Shown here piece by piece: positions 14,851-22,964 of a stretch of DNA of 35,712 nucleotides. This DNA comes from GCA-1730015 sp964550655 (GTDB lineage: Bacteria; Pseudomonadota; Gammaproteobacteria; Granulosicoccales; Granulosicoccaceae): positions 1-35,712 of the forward strand of contig CAZKAQ010000025.1 of NCBI GenBank assembly GCA_964550655.1, in the 5' to 3' direction. The position numbers and the translations under genes were made by a program. Numbering within the stretch: the first letter of the stretch is position 1; each line of letters begins with the position of its first letter. A model generated the notes under the pieces. The model was not told the DNA's origin. It saw only the letters and a list, made by a program, of their open reading frames with translations, and ran no database searches.

Positions 14851-17800
14851 TTGAATAAGCTATCTATTGTTACCAGGCTCGTTATTCTGAGCGTTTTTTT
14901 GCTTTTAGCGCTTATCGGGTCAAACCTTTATTTAAACCGTGTTATTAGCCACAGCTCCAAGATACTTGTCGATGAATCTGTATTGGTTACCAGTCTCACC
15001 ACAGCTAACGCTGCAAGCAGGGCCTTTGGTGATCTAAAGTATTGGCTTACTGATCTTGCAGCCAGTTTGTTAATACGTTCTGAATTAGAAGCTGAGTCTG
15101 CACAAGCCGATCTTGAAGCCGCTTTGGACAAGCTGCATCTAATCACACCCGATATGGTTGATCAGATTAGATCTGAGGTAGAGCAAATGGTCAGTGTGTC
15201 CATGAAGGCTGTGGATTCTTATACTGACCGACAAAGAGTTATGGGTAACACCCAGATGGCCCGGGCTCGCGAGCATATCATCAAGGTTGATAACATGCTC
15301 GAGGCAGTCGTCAACGATCTGGAAACAAGAGCACTTACCCAAGCGTCACAGACCGTAGAAGATACCAAAAAATCTTCCAGAAACTCCGTATGGATTCTTG
15401 TCGTAACCAGTGTGCTTGGCTTGCTTCTGACCGGATTTATCATCGACTCTATACGTTCTCCGTTACGTAAACTGGTAGCTGCCATGAGTGATGTGACAGA
15501 AGGCAAACTTGACACGATAATACCCGCCGGTGGAAGTGATGAAATTGGTTCAATGTCTAAAACTCTGGCTTTATTCAGAGACAGTGTCAAAGAGCGGGAT
15601 CGGTTGCAGGTCGAGCGTAACAAGGCTGATGAAAAATTACGCAATACCCAGGGCCAGTTAAATGAAGCCCTGAAATCCATGTCAGACGGGTTTTGTTTGT
15701 ACGATAAACATGACGTCATCGTTTTATCCAACCAACAGTACACTAAAAATATACCTCAGATTACCTCCAGCAACTTTTCTGCCGGAGTAAGTTTTGAAGA
15801 GATAATCAATGCCAGTGTCGAGAATAATCTAATATCTGACGCCATTGGCAATGAAGAAGAATGGAAAAGAAACAGGATACATAAGCACAAGAACCCGGGT
15901 GAACCGTTCGAACAAAAACGCTCTGACGGTGGTTGGATACGAATAGATGAAAAGCGAACCAGTGATGGCGGTACGGTTGCGATCTATACCGATATTACCG
16001 AACTAAAAGCCAGAGAAGAGTTGCTGCTGCAGGCGAAAGTTGTCACTGACAATGCCCTCAACGAGCTACAGGTTGTACTCGGCAATATTAACTACGGAAT
16101 ATTGTTTCTTGATAAAGATTTGAATATCAGACTTTCAAATCAAGCTTATCGTTCGATGTGGGAGATTCCCGAATCATTCTACGAGAATCACCCCTCACTT
16201 GCTGAAGAGATGGAGTACACCAGGCGTTTGAGTAAGTACGGTGTTGAAGCTGATGACTGGGAAAATTATCGGGATAGCCGTATCCGTAAAATACAATCCG
16301 GCGATACGCAGCCACAGGAGCTGGTTCTTGCGGATGGCAGGGTAATTCAAAATCAATGTATAGCATTGCCCGAGGGAGGGTGTATGCTGACCTACTTTGA
16401 TATAAGCGAAATGAAAGAAGCGCAAGAGACTTTGCGTGCAGCCAAAGAAATAGCCGAACAGGCGACTGCTGCAAAAAGTAAATTTCTCGCCACAATGAGT
16501 CATGAGATTCGAACACCGATGAACGGCATTATCGGTATGAGTAATCTGTTGCTTAATACAGATTTAAATAAAGAGCAGCTGGAATTCACAACAACGGTGG
16601 TAGAAAGCGCTGAGTCACTTCTCACCGTAATTAATGACGTGCTGGATTTTTCAAAAATTGAAGCAGGCAAGTTTGATCTCGATTCGCGAGCGATAGATTT
16701 GCGCGAATGTATTGAAGGTGCGCTGGATTTAGTCACAGCCAGCGCCGATGTAAAAAAACTAAACCTTGCCTACCTGATAGAGCGTGATACACCCGAAGGG
16801 GTCGAAGCAGACGGCGGCAGACTTCGACAGATACTGCTTAATTTGTTGAACAACGCTATAAAGTTCACCGAGCGAGGTGAAATTTTATTGAAAGTCTCGC
16901 TCGCAGAAAATACTGAAAAACCGGATCTCTCAAAGATGGATTCGACCAACCAGACAGCGCTAACCGGATTACATTTTTCTATATCTGACACCGGCATAGG
17001 CATACCGGAAGATAAGATTCCTTTTCTGTTTGATTCTTTTTCCCAGGTCGATGCGTCAACCACCAGAGTCTATGGCGGCACCGGTCTGGGGTTGGCAATT
17101 TCCAAAAACCTTGTGCAACTGATGGGTGGACGGATCTGGGTGGACAGTGTACTTGGTGAAGGAACAACGTTTAATTTCACTACTTATTTTCCTGCCACAA
17201 GAATTGATCGCAGAGTCGAGCTGCATGAAACAAAACCTGATCTTGCCAGCAAACGATTATTGATAGTCGACGATAATCTAACCAACAGAAAAATTCTCGC
17301 CGCGCAGTCTGAAGAATGGTCAATGATCTCCGAGCAGACAGAGTCACCTGTTGAAGCACTCAACTGGATAAAGCACGGCAGAAAATTTGATATCGCAATT
17401 CTGGATATGAGTATGCCGGTTATGGATGGAATTGATCTTGCGCGATCTATCCGCAAAACGTACTCGCCCGCAGAATTGCCGTTGATACTGCTGAGTTCTC
17501 TGGCCACATTGTCAGATGTTCCAAAATCAGAGATTGAAGAGGCTGGTTTTACGGCAAAGTTAGCCAAACCAATTAAGCCTTCGGCATTGTTGGACGTCAT
17601 GCTGGATACACTTGCCGATTCAGCAAAAACATTTGAAAAACGTCAGGTCAAAACGGATGATCAATATGACAAGAGTATGGCGGTTGATTTTCCGTTATCG
17701 ATTCTTTTGGTCGATGATAATAAAACCAATCAAAAGCTCGCCTCTCTGGTTTTAAAGCGACTCGGCTATGTTGCGACGGTCGCGGTAAATGGTAAGGATG

Positions 17801-18078
17801 CAGTAGAAAAACAGGCTGAGGGTCACTTTGATGTGATTCTTATGGATATCGAAATGCCTGTCATGGACGGAATAGATGCGACGCGCAATATCCGAAAGCT
17901 TGAAGGGGATAGGGCATCTGCTGCCTATATCGTTGCAGTGACAGCCAATGCCATGCAGGGCGACAGAGAGCGATACCTTGCAGCCGGTATGGATGCTTAC
18001 GTGAGCAAGCCCATGCGTATTAATGAGCTCGTTAATGCTCTAAAAACAGCGAAATTAAGTGCATTGAACGCTGGTTAA
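14851..18078 (+). CDS. Hybrid sensor histidine kinase (HAMP-PAS-PAS-HisKA-HATPase-REC-REC)
   Basis: A 1075-aa inner-membrane kinase. Visible in order: membrane helix at about 8-27, a roughly 150-residue helical periplasmic region, a second helix at about 180-200, HAMP (200-252), a PAS-7-like domain from about 271, a second from about 403, HisKA with H551 (MSHEIRTPMNGI), the catalytic ATPase with N, G1 and G2 boxes (NNAIKF, DTGIGIP, GGTGLGLAIS; about 655-790), a receiver from 802 with D852, and a second receiver from 951 with D999. This BarA/TorS-like layout needs an Hpt protein; one is encoded convergently just downstream. The start is TTG, 19 bases after the haem protein gene, with no ATG before the first helix. 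The first receiver (LSSLA instead of the usual LTA stretch) is more divergent than the second. Confidence 0.92.
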   Translation: MNKLSIVTRLVILSVFLLLALIGSNLYLNRVISHSSKILVDESVLVTSLTTANAASRAFGDLKYWLTDLAASLLIRSELEAESAQADLEAALDKLHLITPDMVDQIRSEVEQMVSVSMKAVDSYTDRQRVMGNTQMARAREHIIKVDNMLEAVVNDLETRALTQASQTVEDTKKSSRNSVWILVVTSVLGLLLTGFIIDSIRSPLRKLVAAMSDVTEGKLDTIIPAGGSDEIGSMSKTLALFRDSVKERDRLQVERNKADEKLRNTQGQLNEALKSMSDGFCLYDKHDVIVLSNQQYTKNIPQITSSNFSAGVSFEEIINASVENNLISDAIGNEEEWKRNRIHKHKNPGEPFEQKRSDGGWIRIDEKRTSDGGTVAIYTDITELKAREELLLQAKVVTDNALNELQVVLGNINYGILFLDKDLNIRLSNQAYRSMWEIPESFYENHPSLAEEMEYTRRLSKYGVEADDWENYRDSRIRKIQSGDTQPQELVLADGRVIQNQCIALPEGGCMLTYFDISEMKEAQETLRAAKEIAEQATAAKSKFLATMSHEIRTPMNGIIGMSNLLLNTDLNKEQLEFTTTVVESAESLLTVINDVLDFSKIEAGKFDLDSRAIDLRECIEGALDLVTASADVKKLNLAYLIERDTPEGVEADGGRLRQILLNLLNNAIKFTERGEILLKVSLAENTEKPDLSKMDSTNQTALTGLHFSISDTGIGIPEDKIPFLFDSFSQVDASTTRVYGGTGLGLAISKNLVQLMGGRIWVDSVLGEGTTFNFTTYFPATRIDRRVELHETKPDLASKRLLIVDDNLTNRKILAAQSEEWSMISEQTESPVEALNWIKHGRKFDIAILDMSMPVMDGIDLARSIRKTYSPAELPLILLSSLATLSDVPKSEIEEAGFTAKLAKPIKPSALLDVMLDTLADSAKTFEKRQVKTDDQYDKSMAVDFPLSILLVDDNKTNQKLASLVLKRLGYVATVAVNGKDAVEKQAEGHFDVILMDIEMPVMDGIDATRNIRKLEGDRASAAYIVAVTANAMQGDRERYLAAGMDAYVSKPMRINELVNALKTAKLSALNAG

Positions 18079-18197
18079 ATTTAGTAGTCTCGCAATACCT
18101 GGTTTGTTCCGAGATTCATAAAAAATATAATGTTCCTCCTGCACATAAAGTCGATCTGGCTGTCTGGTGCGCATACTAACTGAATGCTTTCAGTTTC

Positions 18198-18557
18198 TCA
18201 TGGTTGATTTTGCCCTGATACGTAATCGTTCAGGGCTTTATCGACTTGTTCGAAAGATTCTCCTATTTTTTTAATCAGCTTGTCGGATGAGTCCGGCCAT
18301 TGGTTTCGGCAGCTGGACTCAAGAGAAGCACTTAACTCTGAAAGCCTGATAGCACCAAAATCCTGTGAACTTGATTTTAGAGAATGCGATGAGCGCCGCA
18401 GTAGTTCGAGATCGCGGGTTTCCAGTGCGACGTCCATGTGGGAAAGTATTTCCCTGGATTCAAGCAAATACAACTCGATCAGGTTGTTAAGCTCGTTTCT
18501 ATCGCCACCGATCATTTCTTGTAATTGATCGATTGAACGGACATCCAGTATCGACAT
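18198..18557 (-). CDS. Hpt-domain phosphotransfer protein
   Basis: A 119-aa all-helical protein with an Hpt motif: RRSSHSLKSSSQDFGA, with His58 the expected phosphorylated residue. Size and motif fit a free-standing Hpt. It is convergent with the hybrid histidine kinase that has two receivers and no Hpt of its own, so it probably relays phosphate from that kinase to a downstream response regulator not identified here. The ribosome site (AGGGA) is well spaced before the ATG at 18557. The LuxR-like regulator at 20.5 kb lacks its acceptor Asp and is therefore not the obvious target. Confidence 0.88.
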   Translation of the reverse strand: MSILDVRSIDQLQEMIGGDRNELNNLIELYLLESREILSHMDVALETRDLELLRRSSHSLKSSSQDFGAIRLSELSASLESSCRNQWPDSSDKLIKKIGESFEQVDKALNDYVSGQNQP

Positions 18558-18794
18558 GATTATCCCTTAAAGCCCTTATAAAATGGGTGAAAAATTCCCA
18601 TCGGTGTGACTATACCTAAAGCCTGAACAGTCGTATAGCCGGGTTTTGTTTAACGGAATTTGTGACCTATTAACGGTATCTAACAGGGTATATGAATGCT
18701 TCCTGTGGGTAAGTACACTGACAGATAATGCACTTCTGGATTTAGCGTTGATCCACCGATAGACTTAAAACATTTAACAAGGGCCTGCCTGATT

Positions 18795-19277
18795 ATGGAA
18801 GTTGCAAACAATAGAGTCGTGTCTTTTCACTACAAGCTTGAAGAGCTGGGCGGTGACTACACAGAAGACTCCAGTGGCGGTGATCCTATGCTGTACCTTC
18901 ATGGGCACCGGGGTGTTCTGCCCGGTATCGAGGATGCTATGAAAGGCAGAGTTGCAGGTGATAAGTTCACCATTCAGGTGTCACCTGAAGATGGCTATGG
19001 CTTACGTCACGAAGGCGGCTTACAACGGGTGCCAATTAAACATCTTATAGGACGCAAAAAACCAGATGTGGGTGACCTGGTTACCGTTAATACCAGGACA
19101 CGCAAAGTCAATGCAAAGGTAGTAAAGGTTGGCAGGCACAATGTCGATGTCGACACTAATCATCCGCTGGCGGGTAAAACGTTGAAGTTCGATATCGAGG
19201 TGATAAATGTGCGTGAGGCAACTTTCGAAGAAGTGTCACACAGGCATGCGCATGGGCCTGGCGGACATCAGCACTAA
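18795..19277 (+). CDS. slyD: FKBP-type peptidyl-prolyl isomerase, SlyD-like
   Basis: A 160-aa protein with the SlyD layout: FKBP strands (VVSFHYKL, then DPMLYLHGHRGVLPGIEDAMKG), GDKFTIQVSPEDGYG, an insert-in-flap domain (about 70-130, FDIEV following), and a His-rich tail (HRHAHGPGGHQH). It catalyses Xaa-Pro isomerisation, acts as a folding chaperone, and in E. coli the His-rich tail binds Ni2+ for hydrogenase maturation; here the tail is short. Cytoplasmic. It stands alone and no hydrogenase genes are visible in the window. The start ATG is preceded by AAGGG at a rather long spacing. Confidence 0.9.
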   Translation: MEVANNRVVSFHYKLEELGGDYTEDSSGGDPMLYLHGHRGVLPGIEDAMKGRVAGDKFTIQVSPEDGYGLRHEGGLQRVPIKHLIGRKKPDVGDLVTVNTRTRKVNAKVVKVGRHNVDVDTNHPLAGKTLKFDIEVINVREATFEEVSHRHAHGPGGHQH

Positions 19278-19334
19278 AAGAGACCGTACTGGTGTGCGGT
19301 TTGACGAGAGCCAGCGTAGCAGTCGCTATTGCCT

Positions 19335-19351
19335 ATGGAGAAATTCTCCAT
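19335..19351. repeat. Short perfect palindrome downstream of slyD
   Basis: ATGGAGAA and TTCTCCAT are exact inverted copies around one base. It lies between the convergent slyD and class II aldolase genes. There is no T-tract, and its function is unknown. Confidence 0.4.
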
Positions 19352-19449
19352 GAAACATCGTGGCAAACGTCAGGTGGTCTGGTAAAAAGACAATTCAGAT
19401 TTTTATCTTACAAGATCAAACAACGTCTGACTGTTGCTTTCGGATTAAA

Positions 19450-20217
19450 TCAATCTCTGTAGGAACTGTCTGTCTTGTCCAGCATTTTTTTCAAATGTTC
19501 GAAGTGTGCAAACGCCGCGTCAGAATAGGCCTCCCAGCCGAGTGCTGTTTTTTCTGCCAGCTCATCACTCATTACATTAAGTGGCTGACCGCTTGCGTAC
19601 GCAAGCATCATTGTTTTTGCCGCTCGTTCCAGAAAGTAGAGATGTTCGAACGCTTCAGCGACAGTCTCACCGACCACTGAAACGCCGTGGTTGCCCATCA
19701 TTATGATTGAGTGATTGCCGAGTACGGAGGCAATGCGTTTGCCTTCATTTTCATCGTCGGCAATGCCGCCGTAGGTGAGGTCTATAGCCATGCGGTTGAA
19801 GAATCTTGCGGTGTTCTGATCAACGGGTTTTATCGACGGATCCTGAAGACATGCCAGTGCGGTAGCATAGGGTGGGTGGCAATGAAGCAGCACCCGCGCT
19901 TGTGGAGCAACAGCGTGAATAGCGCCGTGGATACACCAGGCTGACGGGTCCGGTGCATCAGGCCTGTTCATGGCATCTTTATCATCTGCGTGCAGCTTGA
20001 GTAGCTCACTTGCCTTGATGGTCGAGAAGTGTTTCCACTTCGGGTTCAGCAGGAAGGTCTTGCCGTCATCAGAGATTGCAGCACTGAAATGATTTGCTAT
20101 CGATTCATGCCAGTCGAAGTGCACGGCGAGGCGAAAAGCCGCCGCGAGATCCACTCGCAGGCTTTGCTCGTCAGATGGAAGTTCGCTGATGTTTGCTGTG
20201 TTTGTGCGGGTAGCCAC
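19450..20217 (-). CDS. Class II aldolase/adducin family protein
   Basis: A 255-aa protein of the class II aldolase/adducin fold. Zinc ligands are visible as H112-x-H114 (LLHCHPPYA) and H177 (MGNHG). The family includes fuculose and rhamnulose phosphate aldolases, ribulose-5-phosphate 4-epimerase, and many uncharacterised members; this one lacks obvious sugar-phosphate cues and resembles the HCHPPYATALA group of aldolases of unknown substrate. The start codon is GTG with a well-placed GGAG (about 20223). It stands alone between slyD and a divergent LuxR-type regulator. Catalytic class cannot be read beyond the fold. Confidence 0.85.
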   Translation of the reverse strand: MATRTNTANISELPSDEQSLRVDLAAAFRLAVHFDWHESIANHFSAAISDDGKTFLLNPKWKHFSTIKASELLKLHADDKDAMNRPDAPDPSAWCIHGAIHAVAPQARVLLHCHPPYATALACLQDPSIKPVDQNTARFFNRMAIDLTYGGIADDENEGKRIASVLGNHSIIMMGNHGVSVVGETVAEAFEHLYFLERAAKTMMLAYASGQPLNVMSDELAEKTALGWEAYSDAAFAHFEHLKKMLDKTDSSYRD

Positions 20218-20353
20218 GATTGCTCCGTTACAGAAGGGTTGTCATCAGTATTACCGAAAAGCCATTGTGACTGCATCCGGCGAAAACGCCACCGTCTAAT
20301 GTGTCCTGACGAAATGCGGTAATATTACCATCGGTGAATAGTGACACATGCAG

Positions 20354-20382
20354 TTGACAGTTCATAGTGAGCCTACTAGATT
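20354..20382 (+). promoter_or_regulatory. Promoter of the LuxR-type regulator, sigma70-like
   Basis: A perfect TTGACA (20354-20359) is followed after exactly 17 bases by TAGATT (20377-20382). This predicts a leader of roughly 90 bases before the ATG at 20480. It overlaps the inverted repeat at 20374-20395. Confidence 0.6.
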
Positions 20383-20395
20383 AGTGCAGCTAGTA
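20374..20395. promoter_or_regulatory. Operator-like inverted repeat over the -10 box
   Basis: TACTAG (20374-20379) and CTAGTA (20390-20395) are exact inverted copies with a 10-base spacer. They sit on the predicted -10 box of the LuxR-type regulator gene, a typical place for repression or autoregulation. A second perfect palindrome, GGTAATATTACC, lies at 20318-20329, about 25 bases before the -35 box. Binding proteins are unknown. Confidence 0.4.
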
Positions 20396-20479
20396 AGGAG
20401 AATAGCTACAGTTCGAGTGTGCCCGCGCCAACCCGTCAAAGCACACATATTCAGTGTTATAGATAGCCAGGAGTTAAGG

Positions 20480-21232
20480 ATGAACCCGGTTTACAGATCT
20501 GATACCCGCGACCATACATTTCCCGACAATTTAAAAGTTCTCATTGTCGATTCGAGAGCCTGCCAGCTCCATTCACTTGCACAGTCAATGGCGAGCACTT
20601 CCGGAATAGAAGTGTCGACCGCTGGTAGTGTCCTTGAAGGTCGAGCAAAGTGTCGCATAGATTTTGATGTTGTTCTTTTTTGCGTCGGCGGCTTTTCGGC
20701 CGAAACAGCTCAGGTTGATCTTGAGATGCTCGTTGACGACTTTAAACATTGCCGTGTAGTTGTCGTTAGCGAGCAACAGCAGGATCACTACATCAATCTT
20801 GCAGATGCTAATATTATTGCCGGTATTGTGCCCGCGTCATACACTACATTGCAGCTGCTGAAGTGTTTGTCGTTGGTTCAGTCAGGGGTGTGTTTCATAC
20901 CTGCAGAATATCGACAATCGCAACAAGCTGAAAGTACGGTTACACCGAGTATAAATGCCGGGAAGCTTGCAGAAAAACTGACACCGAGACAACTACAGGT
21001 CCTGGAGTATGTGTCTCACGGAAAATCCAACAAGTACATTGCAGCCGAACTATGTCTTTCCGAAAGTACGGTCAAGGTGCATGTTCATGAGTTGATGAAA
21101 CGCCTGGGTGCGACAAGTCGTACACACGCTTCATATATCGTCAGCAGATTTTATCAACCTGAGCCTGAAGTCGGTCTGGATTCACTTGTTATATCTTTGC
21201 CGCAGCGCGATAACGTAGCGCACGCCACTTAA
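20480..21232 (+). CDS. LuxR-family regulator with degenerate receiver domain
   Basis: A 250-aa protein: a receiver-like N-terminal domain (about 18-130) and a LuxR/NarL helix-turn-helix (about 167-230; LTPRQLQVLEYVSHGKSNKYIA, SESTVKVHVHELMKRLG). The receiver has lost key residues: the first acidic patch is LIVDS rather than a DD pair, and the phospho-acceptor position in DVVLFC is Cys68, so classical phosphorylation is impossible. It is probably a pseudo-receiver regulated by another signal. The open frame extends upstream, but ATG 20480 has a ribosome site (GGAG/AAGGA) and starts at the domain. A good promoter with an overlapping inverted repeat lies upstream. No target genes are evident. 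Confidence 0.88.
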   Translation: MNPVYRSDTRDHTFPDNLKVLIVDSRACQLHSLAQSMASTSGIEVSTAGSVLEGRAKCRIDFDVVLFCVGGFSAETAQVDLEMLVDDFKHCRVVVVSEQQQDHYINLADANIIAGIVPASYTTLQLLKCLSLVQSGVCFIPAEYRQSQQAESTVTPSINAGKLAEKLTPRQLQVLEYVSHGKSNKYIAAELCLSESTVKVHVHELMKRLGATSRTHASYIVSRFYQPEPEVGLDSLVISLPQRDNVAHAT

Positions 21233-21265
21233 GTTAACAGAAGACTACACAAAGGGTTTAGCCTG

Positions 21266-21301
21266 CAGTCGCCGGTAGTGTCGCATGACCACCGGCGGCT
21301 G
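21266..21301. terminator. Hairpin between convergent LuxR and S8 genes
   Basis: CAGTCGCCGGT and ACCGGCGGCTG pair at 10 of 11 positions around a 14-base loop, midway between the convergent genes. There is no clear T-tract, so intrinsic termination is not certain. Confidence 0.4.
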
Positions 21302-21308
21302 TAGTGTC

Positions 21309-22937
21309 TCAGTGTACTGCGCTTTTAGTTTGTATGCGGCGCTTGCAATACAGTTGTGTTATAAGCAGCAGCATAAGCATCAGAAGGTTTTGCCACTCAG
21401 TTGAGCCGCCCCCGAAAGCATCGCTTGTGGCACTGGCAGCGAGTATTTCCGGAGAATTATCAGTGCTGTCGGCTGAGGCCGTTTGTACCGTTGCAACGGC
21501 GTCAGGTTCTGTGACTTCGTCATTAAAAACATCGACGTCAGTTAGAACGTCAGATGCCAGCAGTTCCATAGCTGCAACTGCATTGAGACGTCCTGAACCA
21601 CATTCACCCGATTCACATCGGGGATCAAAATTAACCGGTGTAGCGGTAGCGGACAAAACTTGTCTAATTTCGTTTTGATTTAAAGTTGGTTGATAGGCGA
21701 GCATGTTTGCAACGGTTGCACTGACGTGAGCAGCAGCGATACTGGTGCCGTAGTGATAACCGTAGTAACTACCTGCAACGGGCAGCTCACGTCCATCGTT
21801 CTGGGTTGTGATGATACCCTCATCAGCGGTACCTCCCGGTGCGGAGATAAATACTGATTCACCGAGCGCGGTATAAGAGGTAATAGCGCCGTCTTTATCT
21901 GCTGCTGCTACAGTGATCACATTGTTGCACGATGCCGGTGAATAGGGTTCATTGTCCAGATTGGCAGCGCTGTTGGTCGCCGCAGTAACCAGTACTGCGC
22001 CGGCATTGGCTGCATCATCGATTGCCTGTTGCAATGCATTGGAACAAGACCCCGGAAAGCCTATGCTTAAATTGATTACCTGCGCAGGGTGCTGGTTGTC
22101 GGCAACATCATCGACTGAAAGGCCAGCGGCCCAGCGTATGCCATCTATCAGATCACTGACAAAACCTCCGCATTTGCCGGTCACTCTGACTGGCAGCATC
22201 GAAACTGAAGGTGAGCCACCGGCAATGCCAACTGAGTTATAGGGTGTGGCGCCGATGATTCCGGCTATTGCAGTACCGTGCCATTTGCTGGATGAAACAG
22301 GACAACCTTCGCTGACGGTTTGCTGCGCAATATCATCATCGTTGACCCAGTCTCCCGGGTCGCTCGGGTCGTGATCCCGACCATCACCGTCATTGCCAAC
22401 AGCGGCATTGTGAATAAAATCGTAGCCTGGCAGAAAATTCAGATCTTCATGTTGCAGAATAAAGCCGGAGTCGATCACGGCAACAACAACATCATGACCA
22501 CCGGTCAGATAGTCGTATGACCCGAACAAACCAGAACCACCTTCAATAGCCTGATCGTCCTGCATGCTCCATTGCTGGCGCGCAAAGATGTCGTCAGGCG
22601 TGAGGTTTTGTGCCGGCGAAGTAGTGTCGAATTGTAAATTCGGATCTAAATCGGCGCTTTCGAAGATTTCCGTGAGAATTGCCGGTGGCAGATCGGGGTA
22701 CAATCTTGGGGTAGTGATTTGCTGATTTGTCAAGGCCAGCACCGGTTTAACGGTGGTTGCCACGGCAGCAGGTTTTAGTGCGATCAGCATCACCAGTGCC
22801 AGAACTGCCAGGGCAAAGACAAACGCCTTCAAAAAAAGAAGTGAAAATTTTGAATGGTGTCTGGTGATTACGGGCGGCATTAAGCAGAATGAGCAATTTG
22901 CATGCCCCGTGGTGTCTGCCGATGGTAAGCTGCTCAA
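21309..22937 (-). CDS. S8 subtilisin-family protease with Gly-rich C-terminal sorting tail
   Basis: An exported or membrane-anchored subtilase of up to 542 aa. The catalytic triad is clear: D156 (VAVIDSG), H220 (WHGTAIAGIIG) and S399 (GTSIAAAHVSA), with oxyanion N322. An N-terminal helix lies at about 31-54, followed by a roughly 90-residue prodomain-like stretch. The C-terminus has FGGGSTEWQ, a hydrophobic helix and CKRR, resembling a GlyGly-CTERM tail cleaved by rhombosortase. The frame's TTG at 22937 has AGGTGG close upstream; the in-frame ATG at 22880 would start nearer the signal helix. With TTG, only 27 bases separate it from the divergent M35 gene, leaving little room for two promoters. 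Confidence 0.9.
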   Translation of the reverse strand: MSSLPSADTTGHANCSFCLMPPVITRHHSKFSLLFLKAFVFALAVLALVMLIALKPAAVATTVKPVLALTNQQITTPRLYPDLPPAILTEIFESADLDPNLQFDTTSPAQNLTPDDIFARQQWSMQDDQAIEGGSGLFGSYDYLTGGHDVVVAVIDSGFILQHEDLNFLPGYDFIHNAAVGNDGDGRDHDPSDPGDWVNDDDIAQQTVSEGCPVSSSKWHGTAIAGIIGATPYNSVGIAGGSPSVSMLPVRVTGKCGGFVSDLIDGIRWAAGLSVDDVADNQHPAQVINLSIGFPGSCSNALQQAIDDAANAGAVLVTAATNSAANLDNEPYSPASCNNVITVAAADKDGAITSYTALGESVFISAPGGTADEGIITTQNDGRELPVAGSYYGYHYGTSIAAAHVSATVANMLAYQPTLNQNEIRQVLSATATPVNFDPRCESGECGSGRLNAVAAMELLASDVLTDVDVFNDEVTEPDAVATVQTASADSTDNSPEILAASATSDAFGGGSTEWQNLLMLMLLLITQLYCKRRIQTKSAVH

Positions 22938-22964
22938 AGTCCACCTGATTTACAGGACCCGGGA

